Assembly: GCA_029264635.1 (NCBI GenBank)
Contig: JARIAA010000096.1
Span: 1-30,307, forward strand
Direction of reading: 5' to 3'
Length of the DNA stretch: 30,307 nt
From: Psychrobacter sp.
GTDB taxonomy: Bacteria > Pseudomonadota > Gammaproteobacteria > Pseudomonadales > Moraxellaceae
The translations under genes were made by a program, and so were the position numbers. Under the pieces are notes generated by a model that ran no database searches, was not told the origin of the DNA, and saw nothing but the letters and a program-made list of their open reading frames with translations. Positions 24,373 through 30,307 of the stretch are shown here, in pieces; positions within the stretch are counted from its first letter, which is position 1, and each line of letters opens with the position of its first letter.

Positions 24373-25063
24373 ATCTCTAAGAATAGAAGGGTTCTCCTAG
24401 CTGACTATTTTGTTAGCTGAACGTCTAGCTATTAAGTCACCATTTTCTGCTGCATATTTACAAGCTTATCAAAGTCCGTGCTTGTACCCGTCCCATCCTA
24501 ACTCTTGATTTTTATTATCGATAACCTCATATATATTGTATCGACAGATTTGAGTTGTCCTGTCGTTATCCTCATTTTATTCATTCCTTCTCGTTGGTAT
24601 TATTGATAGTGTGTTATCGAAGGATAAGATTAGTAACTTGAGATTGTCACCATTTTTTATCTTTTTGTTTCCTATATTTGATTTATGTCACTGCCATTGA
24701 CCATGTTTTTTATGGCAACTTTACTCAAAAATACGGCTATTTTTGTCTACATTAACAGTATTATATTTGCACAATACTTGCCATAGTCGTAGGGGTACGA
24801 AGGGTCCATATAATGCCTATACTGTCGTTGTTTAACTTGTCACCACAATTACTATGATACATTTTAGTACGTTTTAATAGATTGACTATATGTGCCTATC
24901 GTGGTGATATGAATATGTGCTGATATCAATTGTAGTGACTACTGTATTGTAGACAATGTCTTTTCATGACCATTATATTTTGACCTTGAACAATCCTATT
25001 GTCGCCCTGATTTACTACTTAAGCTATTAAATTATAAGAGTTGTATAACCGTAGGAATTCCTT
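24373..25063 (+). other. About 690-base gene-free region between clpS and clpA
   Basis: A/T-rich, no ORF with coding character on either strand. Seen: a TCACCAC/GTGGTGA inverted pair at 24839-24845 and 24901-24907, TTGACT at 24882-24887 without a good -10, and a heat-shock-like promoter at 24985-25012. AGGA lies about 8 bases before the clpA ATG. A small RNA or long leader cannot be excluded. Confidence 0.6.
24985..25012 (+). promoter_or_regulatory. Candidate heat-shock (sigma-32) promoter for clpA
   Basis: CTTGAAC at 24985-24991, a 13-base spacer, then CCCTGATT at 25005-25012. The consensus is CTTGAAA, 11-16 bases, CCCCATNT: the first box fits at 6 of 7, the second only partly. It is 52 bases before the clpA start, and clp genes are often heat-induced. 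Confidence 0.45.
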
Positions 25064-27631
25064 ATGTTAAGTCGTCATCTTGAAGTCTCTTTGCGTTTAG
25101 CAATGACGCTTGCGCGCCAAAAGTCACATGAATATCTCACTGTTGAGCACCTATTATTGGCTCTTCTTGAGAATACTCATGCGGCTAATACCTTAACTGC
25201 CTGCAATGCTAATGTCTCAGGTCTACGTACGGAGCTTGAAGCTTATATTGATAAGCACACGCCGACGATAGATGCTGACATGGAGCAATCACCGCAGCCA
25301 ACCCAAAGCTTTGATCGCATTTTGCAGCGCGCTATTTTTCACGTGCAGTCCATCGGTGGTGGACGTTTGGTTGAAGGTTCAGACATTTTAGTGTCTATGT
25401 TCTCTGAGCATGATACTTACGCCGTTTACTTGCTTAAAAAGCAAGGAATTAGTCGTTTGGAGCTCACTCAATATTTATCACATGGACAAGATAAAGAAGA
25501 GCCATCTGAGCCCCGTGGTTCTATTACTGGAGATCGTCGCGGCGCATCCGATAAGACGAGCAAAGATCCGTTGGTAGAATTTGCAAGCAACCTCAATCAG
25601 CGCGCCGCAGAAGGCAAGACTGATCCATTGATTGGTCGTGGTCCTGAAATTGAGCGCACCGCACAAGTTTTGTGCCGTCGCCGTAAAAATAATCCTTTGT
25701 TGGTCGGTGAGCCAGGTGTTGGTAAAACCTCGATTGCCGAAGGGTTAGCATGGCTTATTATCAATGATAAAGCGCCAAAACCACTCAGCGGTTGTGTGAT
25801 TTATAGTCTCGATATTGGTGCCCTGATTGCAGGTACTAAGTATCGCGGTGATTTTGAAAAACGTATGAAATCATTACTTGATGCGCTGAAAAAGAAACCT
25901 AATGCTATCTTATTCATTGACGAGATTCATATGATTATTGGCGCAGGTTCGTCAATGAGTAGCAATATGGATGTATCAAACTTGATCAAACCTGCGCTTG
26001 CAAATGGTGAGCTTCGTTGTGTAGGTTCTACAACCTTTACTGAATATCGTCAAGTGTTTGAAAAAGATCATGCTTTATCACGTCGCTTCCAAAAGATCGA
26101 CGTAAAAGAGCCAAGTGTCGAGGACAGTATCGACATTCTACGTGGGCTCAAACCACGTTATGAAGAGTTCCATAACGTTGAATATACTGACGAAGCATTA
26201 GTCACAGCCGTGCAGCTGTCCTCTAAACATATTCATGAGCGTTTTTTACCAGATAAAGCCATTGATGTTATCGATGAAGCAGGTGCTTATAAGCGTTTAG
26301 GGGTTATTCCTGATGCAGATGACATCAATGCAGAAGATGGTCTGATTGCTGATTTAGAGCAAGAAATTAACCAACCAGATTATCAGAGCGCTGACAAGAA
26401 TGCTGATGTTGATAACGAGATGCAGGATGAAGCAGCAGCCAAAGTACATGATAATGCTAAGCGCTATGATGATTTGCAAACGGCAAATCATAAAAAGCCA
26501 CCAATGAAAATCGATGTCGCTGATATTGAAGCTATCGTCGCAAAACTTGCTCGTATTCCGCCCAAGTCAGTTTCAAGTGATGATAAGAGTATACTTGAGC
26601 ACTTAGATCGTGATCTCAAGCACTTGGTATTTGGACAAGACGAAGCTATTGCAACGCTTGCTGATGCCATTAAGCTGTCACGTGCAGGCCTAAAAGCGCC
26701 AGAAAAACCTATTGGCTCATTCATGTTTGCAGGTCCTACAGGAGTTGGTAAGACTGAAGTGTCGCGTCAATTGGCTAATCTATTGGGAGTGGAGCTGATA
26801 CGTTTTGATATGTCAGAATACATGGAAGCGCACACAGCATCTCGTCTTATTGGTGCGCCTCCAGGTTATGTCGGTTACGATCAAGGCGGCTTGCTCACTG
26901 AAAAAATCAATCAGCATCCGCACTGTGTGGTGTTATTTGATGAGATCGAAAAAGCGCATCCTGATGTTTTCAATCTCTTATTGCAAGTGATGGATCATGG
27001 TACGCTTACTGATAATAACGGACGTGTAGCGAGCTTTAAGCAAGTTATTGTGATTATGACAACAAACGTAGGCGCGGATAGTATTAGTCGCTCATCAATG
27101 GGCTTTACTCAGCAAGACCATAGCCGCGATAATACCGAAGCCTTAAAACGCGTCTTTACGCCTGAGTTCCGTAACCGTCTAGATGAGATTATCCAGTTTA
27201 ATCCGCTAGATACTTCAGTCGTCATCTCAGTTGTTGATAAGTTCTTAGTAGAGCTACAAGTGCAGCTTGATGATAAACAAGTAACGTTAGAGATTGATGA
27301 TGACGTACGTGATTATCTGGCTGATAAAGGCTACGACCGTTTGATGGGAGCACGCCCAATGCAGCGCCTCATTCAAGATGAAATCAAAAAACCATTGGCA
27401 AATATGATTTTGTTTGGTGATTTGGTGAATGGGGGGGTTGTACATATCACTTTAGAACCAGAACAAGCGGATACGACTGCCGATCATGTTTCTCTTGATA
27501 AAAAGGCACAGAGTGACAGTGTTAAAGATGGTAATATGCAGAGCGATAAAGGGTCATCAGATAGTCGTATTAGATTGACTGTCGTTGAGATTCATGAACC
27601 CCATTCAGATTCTGAGTCTTTAGCAAGCTAG
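25064..27631 (+). CDS. clpA: ClpA, AAA+ unfoldase of the ClpAP protease
   Basis: Unfolds substrates and feeds them to ClpP. An N-domain (about 1-140, double Clp-N repeat) is followed by D1 with Walker A GEPGVGKT at 215-222 and Walker B ILFIDEIH, then D2 with Walker A GPTGVGKT at 557-564 and Walker B VVLFDEIEKAHPD. The ClpP-contact loop reads MGF at 679-681, where E. coli ClpA has IGL. At 855 residues it exceeds E. coli ClpA (758), through an acidic insert of nearly 60 residues between D1 and D2 (about 413-480) and an acidic C-terminal tail of about 45 residues. This is ClpA, not ClpB or ClpC, because the middle coiled coil is missing and clpS is upstream. AGGA supports the start. A terminator follows 16 bases after the stop. 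Confidence 0.96.
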   Translation: MLSRHLEVSLRLAMTLARQKSHEYLTVEHLLLALLENTHAANTLTACNANVSGLRTELEAYIDKHTPTIDADMEQSPQPTQSFDRILQRAIFHVQSIGGGRLVEGSDILVSMFSEHDTYAVYLLKKQGISRLELTQYLSHGQDKEEPSEPRGSITGDRRGASDKTSKDPLVEFASNLNQRAAEGKTDPLIGRGPEIERTAQVLCRRRKNNPLLVGEPGVGKTSIAEGLAWLIINDKAPKPLSGCVIYSLDIGALIAGTKYRGDFEKRMKSLLDALKKKPNAILFIDEIHMIIGAGSSMSSNMDVSNLIKPALANGELRCVGSTTFTEYRQVFEKDHALSRRFQKIDVKEPSVEDSIDILRGLKPRYEEFHNVEYTDEALVTAVQLSSKHIHERFLPDKAIDVIDEAGAYKRLGVIPDADDINAEDGLIADLEQEINQPDYQSADKNADVDNEMQDEAAAKVHDNAKRYDDLQTANHKKPPMKIDVADIEAIVAKLARIPPKSVSSDDKSILEHLDRDLKHLVFGQDEAIATLADAIKLSRAGLKAPEKPIGSFMFAGPTGVGKTEVSRQLANLLGVELIRFDMSEYMEAHTASRLIGAPPGYVGYDQGGLLTEKINQHPHCVVLFDEIEKAHPDVFNLLLQVMDHGTLTDNNGRVASFKQVIVIMTTNVGADSISRSSMGFTQQDHSRDNTEALKRVFTPEFRNRLDEIIQFNPLDTSVVISVVDKFLVELQVQLDDKQVTLEIDDDVRDYLADKGYDRLMGARPMQRLIQDEIKKPLANMILFGDLVNGGVVHITLEPEQADTTADHVSLDKKAQSDSVKDGNMQSDKGSSDSRIRLTVVEIHEPHSDSESLAS

Positions 27632-27646
27632 TCCTTTTATTTTTAT

Positions 27647-27678
27647 AAAAAACGGTTACTTCGGTAGCCGTTTTTTTT
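27647..27678 (+). terminator. Intrinsic terminator after clpA with UUCG tetraloop
   Basis: A 13-bp stem (AAAAAACGGTTAC with GTAGCCGTTTTTT, one G-T pair) closes a C-TTCG-G tetraloop and runs into eight T. Confidence 0.95.
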
Positions 27679-27816
27679 ATGATTTTCGTTGATGCTATTG
27701 TTATACTTTATAACTAAACTCAGCAGAGTTGTTTGCTATCATAGTTTTTAAGTGAGCTATTTGAGCTTTATTTTAAAGGATTTGCCTATCCTATAATAAA
27801 TAAAAAGGGACATACT

Positions 27817-28554
27817 ATGGAATTGTTCAATCAACAAACGACCAAAACAGCCGCACAGAAGCAGGCAATTTTAGACAATGTGCGCCTGCCAGAGGATTGG
27901 AAAAGCGCATTAGCAGATGAGCTTACCTCTGATAATATGGATAACCTTCGCGCGTTTCTAAAAGAAGCCTATCAATCCAATGATAGTATTTATCCACCTG
28001 CACCTCTTATGTTTAATGCTTTTAATTTAACGCCTTTATCACAGGTTAGAGTTGTTATATTAGGGCAGGATCCTTATCATCGCCCAGGCCAAGCTATGGG
28101 ACTCTCATTTTCTGTACCCAAGGCCATTCCCAAACCTCCATCGCTGAATAATTTACTGAAAGAGATGGCCGATGATATCGGTACTAGTTATTCAGCGCAT
28201 GGTGATTTAACTTACTGGGCGCAGCAAGGCGTTCTGCTTTTAAATAATTCACTAACGGTGAGCGAAGGTGAACCCAATAGCCATCAAAATAAAGGCTGGG
28301 AGCAGTTCACTGATGCAGTTATTGACGTGGTTAATGAGCAAACAGAACATACCGTATTCATTTTATGGGGGAGTAAAGCACAAAAAAAGGGTAAATATAT
28401 TGATACCAGTAAACATCTCATTCTGACTGCTGTACATCCATCGCCCCTTGCCGCCAATCGAGGCGGTTTTTTTGGTTCTAAACCTTTTTCAAAGACTAAT
28501 GATTATTTAATGCAGCATGGGCGAACGCCAATCGACTGGCAACTGCCTAAATAA
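27817..28554 (+). CDS. ung: Uracil-DNA glycosylase (family 1)
   Basis: Excises uracil from DNA, starting base-excision repair. The 245-residue protein has the family-1 water-activating motif GQDPYH at 83-88 (catalytic D85) and the leucine-loop motif HPSPLAANRGG with H207. VLLLNNSLTV and VFILWGSKAQ are also typical. The loop reads HPSPLAANRGG where E. coli Ung has HPSPLSAHRGF, so one Gly is inserted or substituted. AAGGG is 7-8 bases before the ATG. tadA begins directly after the stop codon, so the two are likely one transcript. Confidence 0.96.
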   Translation: MELFNQQTTKTAAQKQAILDNVRLPEDWKSALADELTSDNMDNLRAFLKEAYQSNDSIYPPAPLMFNAFNLTPLSQVRVVILGQDPYHRPGQAMGLSFSVPKAIPKPPSLNNLLKEMADDIGTSYSAHGDLTYWAQQGVLLLNNSLTVSEGEPNSHQNKGWEQFTDAVIDVVNEQTEHTVFILWGSKAQKKGKYIDTSKHLILTAVHPSPLAANRGGFFGSKPFSKTNDYLMQHGRTPIDWQLPK

Positions 28555-29112
28555 ATGAGAAATATAAGCTTGAAGCCCTATCAGTCAATCAATCGCCAAC
28601 TCATAACAGATGGATTTTGGTTACTTGAAGATATCAAGTGGATGCGACGAGCACTGACACTTGCCAAGCAAGGTGCGGAGCGCGGCGAGGTACCCGTCGT
28701 TGCGGTGCTGGTACACAACCAGCAAATCATCGGTCAAGGATTCAATGAGCCAATTGGGCGTCATGATGTCACGGCACACGCTGAAATCATAGCGTTGAGA
28801 GAGGCTTGCACACGTTTAAACAATTATCGTTTGCCAAGACAGACAACTTTATATGTCACTTTAGAGCCTTGTACTATGTGTATTGGTGCATTGATTCACG
28901 CACGTGTTGATAGATTGATATATGCAGCAAGTGAACCGCGAGCTGGTATGGTTGGCAGTCAGATGAATTTACCTACGCAGGATTTTTATAATCATACTAT
29001 TCAAGCATATAAAGGGCTATGCAGTACTCACAGCAGTCTTATGCTAAAGACTTTTTTTCGTAAACGTCGACAATTGGCAAAGAAAAATCAAAATATTGAG
29101 ACCAACGAGTAA
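28555..29112 (+). CDS. tadA: tRNA-specific adenosine deaminase TadA
   Basis: Converts A34 to inosine in tRNA-Arg(ACG), an essential zinc deaminase. Zinc and proton-shuttle residues are present: HAE at 75-77 and PCTMC at 105-109. The sequence WMRRALTLAK-like start of the fold is at about 29-38, so about 25 residues precede the usual start. The usual GEVPVGAVLV reads GEVPVVAVLV (V49 for Gly), and the position aligned with E. coli D108 is E127 (ASEPRAG). The ATG at 28555 abuts the ung stop and lacks its own ribosome site; coupling to ung translation, or the ATG at 28642 (M30), are alternatives. A 185-residue length fits the extended form. Confidence 0.93.
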   Translation: MRNISLKPYQSINRQLITDGFWLLEDIKWMRRALTLAKQGAERGEVPVVAVLVHNQQIIGQGFNEPIGRHDVTAHAEIIALREACTRLNNYRLPRQTTLYVTLEPCTMCIGALIHARVDRLIYAASEPRAGMVGSQMNLPTQDFYNHTIQAYKGLCSTHSSLMLKTFFRKRRQLAKKNQNIETNE

Positions 29113-29148
29113 GTTACAATCTAGGTGCTAGTGATGGCAGGGTTTCTT

Positions 29149-29157
29149 TGCTATAAT
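29149..29157 (+). promoter_or_regulatory. Extended -10 promoter upstream of cmk
   Basis: TGCTATAAT is an extended -10 element (TGN followed by a perfect TATAAT) 63 bases before the cmk start. The -35 is poor, as is allowed for extended -10 promoters. Confidence 0.55.
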
Positions 29158-29219
29158 GTTGCCCTATTTGGTTCCTAAAAAGCAAATGTAGCTATACAAG
29201 TGCCTACTATGAGATGTAA

Positions 29220-29984
29220 GTGAGTGTTATGACTGTCTTTAACTCTGATGCTAACAATAATAGCCAAGCGCAGTCATTACGTTATCCTGTTATTTGTATT
29301 GATGGACCAAGTGGTGCTGGCAAAGGAACGGTAGCTTGGCGTTTGGCTCAGGCACTTAATTATCAGCTGTTGGACTCTGGTGCACTATATCGCATTGTTG
29401 GTTTAAAAGCGTTTGAAGCGGGATTGATTAGTACCGATGCTGAGAAGTCTATTGATGAGACAGCGCTACTAGCTTTAACGCAAAGTTTGCAAATTGCTTT
29501 TGAGCCTAATAATGCCTCAGGGCGTGTAGATATTATCGTTAATGGAGAAGCAGTAGGTGAGCAGGTACGTAACGAAATAGTTGGAGGTTATGCATCGCAA
29601 GTCGCTGTTTATCCAAAGGTACGTCAAGCTCTACTCAATCTACAACAAGATATGGCAAAGCGTTCAGGATTGGTCGCTGATGGTCGCGATATGGGTACGG
29701 TCGTTTTCCCAGATGCAGACGTCAAAATATTTTTAACCGCTAGTGCTAAAGCTCGGGCTGAGCGCCGTATGACTCAGTTACTAGATGCTGGAGAAACTGC
29801 GGATTTCGAAGCGATTTTAACAACGATCAAAGCCCGCGATAAGCGCGATGAAAACCGTCAGACTGCACCATCGAAACCTGCAAAGGATGCATTGGTGCTT
29901 GATAGCTCAACTTTAGACGTCAAAACCGTCTATGATAGAGTAAAGCAATATTGTCAGGAACAGGGCATTTTCTTCAATAGGTAA
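29220..29984 (+). CDS. cmk: Cytidylate kinase
   Basis: Phosphorylates CMP and dCMP with ATP in pyrimidine nucleotide recycling. The 254-residue protein has the P-loop IDGPSGAGKGT near residues 27-37 and the family motif VADGRDMGTVVFPDADVKIF. RMTQLLDAGETADFEAI fits the lid region of the long (Gram-negative) type. The start is uncertain between GTG 29220 and ATG 29229; neither has a clean ribosome site. An extended -10 promoter precedes it and a strong terminator follows, so cmk appears monocistronic. rpsA, the usual neighbour, is next. Confidence 0.95.
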   Translation: MSVMTVFNSDANNNSQAQSLRYPVICIDGPSGAGKGTVAWRLAQALNYQLLDSGALYRIVGLKAFEAGLISTDAEKSIDETALLALTQSLQIAFEPNNASGRVDIIVNGEAVGEQVRNEIVGGYASQVAVYPKVRQALLNLQQDMAKRSGLVADGRDMGTVVFPDADVKIFLTASAKARAERRMTQLLDAGETADFEAILTTIKARDKRDENRQTAPSKPAKDALVLDSSTLDVKTVYDRVKQYCQEQGIFFNR

Positions 29985-30101
29985 TAAAAACAACCAATTG
30001 AGTGGCAAAAACTTCCCTATGAAGTATGATTTTAGTATAAAATAACAGAAAGTAAAGCTAATATCCTACGCCATAATGGAGCGCTTTTTTATATAAGACA
30101 G

Positions 30102-30155
30102 TTGTTGCTAGTGAATGTGATAAATATTGCGTTCATTAGCAACAAACGTTTTTTT
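30102..30155 (+). terminator. Intrinsic terminator between cmk and rpsA
   Basis: A 16-base stem (left arm 30102-30117, right arm 30130-30145, two G-T pairs) around a 12-base loop, followed by ACG and seven T. It lies about 120 bases after the cmk stop and about 100 before rpsA. Confidence 0.88.
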
Positions 30156-30213
30156 ATATGGCTGTATAAGATATAAAACCAGTATTCTCGTTTTATACAA
30201 TCATACATTTGAT

Positions 30214-30238
30214 CCGTACTGTGCTGGACAGGATACGG
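30214..30238 (+). promoter_or_regulatory. Hairpin in the rpsA leader, possible S1 autoregulatory element
   Basis: CCGTA-CTGT pairs with ACAG-(GA)-TACGG around a GCTGG loop, ending 19 bases before the rpsA ATG. In E. coli the rpsA leader folds into hairpins that let S1 control its own translation. The fold here is seen by eye only. Confidence 0.45.
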
Positions 30239-30257
30239 CTATACAAAGGTAGACATA

Positions 30258-30307
30258 ATGGAATCATTTGCTGAACTATTTGAAGCGAGCATCGAAGAAA
30301 CAGGTCT
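30258..30307 (+). CDS. rpsA: 30S ribosomal protein S1, 5' part only
   Basis: The first 16 codons and two bases of an ORF running off the window: MESFAELFEASIEETG. This matches the start of gammaproteobacterial ribosomal protein S1 (E. coli MTESFAQLFEESLKEI), and rpsA is the standard neighbour of cmk. AAAGG is 8 bases before the ATG. S1 binds mRNA leaders on the 30S subunit and promotes initiation on mRNAs with weak ribosome sites. Confidence 0.9.
   Translation, partial: MESFAELFEASIEETG

Noticed and set aside
24661..24720. GCCAT/ATGGC hairpin between clpS and clpA as a terminator
   Set aside because: The stem is five base pairs with a long loop and no T-run after it.
1..30307. Mobile element, CRISPR array, toxin-antitoxin or phage-defence system
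   Set aside because: No transposase, integrase, Cas, nuclease-helicase or repeat-spacer pattern was seen, and all sizeable genes are core functions.

Overview
The window looks like a chromosomal segment of a gammaproteobacterium of the family Moraxellaceae, most likely Psychrobacter. This rests on the moderately A/T-rich DNA, the long acidic and Asn/Ser-rich extensions on otherwise ordinary proteins, the roughly 480-residue GAPDH, and the hemP, Nudix-ThiE and TamA/TamB versions seen. No database search was possible. The content is almost entirely core genome. I see no insertion sequence, integrase, CRISPR array, prophage, toxin-antitoxin pair, rRNA or tRNA.

Layout. Positions 36-3532 carry three minus-strand genes: a secreted TPR-like protein, coq7 (ubiquinone hydroxylase) and an LplT-like MFS transporter. 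A 512-base divergent intergenic region follows. Then come tamA and tamB (4045-12527), an outer-membrane/periplasmic pair that ends at a bidirectional terminator shared with the convergent hemP gene (12822-12658). hemP has a near-perfect Fur box. From 13107 onward everything reads on the plus strand: a Nudix-ThiE fusion, a Blc-type lipocalin, a long GAPDH, obgE, proB, hemE, argC, an unknown membrane coiled-coil protein, clpS, clpA, ung, tadA, cmk and the first 16 codons of rpsA, which runs off the window.

How the genes work together. Most are single housekeeping units separated by their own terminators. Strong hairpin terminators are visible after tamB, gap, clpS, clpA and cmk. Functional groups are tamA-tamB (export/assembly and lipid movement across the envelope), obgE-proB (close, probably co-transcribed), clpS-clpA (N-degron adaptor and unfoldase, but separated by a terminator and about 700 bases), ung-tadA (adjacent, no gap) and cmk-rpsA (classical neighbours, here split by a terminator). 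Iron and haem link hemP (Fur box 17/19) and hemE (Fur-like site 15/19).

No clearly new system was found. The most interesting points are structural elaborations of core proteins: a TamA with a very long acidic N-terminal region and a Ca-binding-like Asp motif next to the barrel; a gap-free 86-residue duplication inside TamB; a lipocalin with a long N-terminal extension and no lipobox; a ClpA with an inter-domain insert, a tail and a variant ClpP loop; and a TadA with substitutions at two usually conserved positions. Possible leader RNA structures precede gap and rpsA. Starts were revised by ribosome-binding-site position for hemP, gap, hemE, tamB and the gene at 22927.
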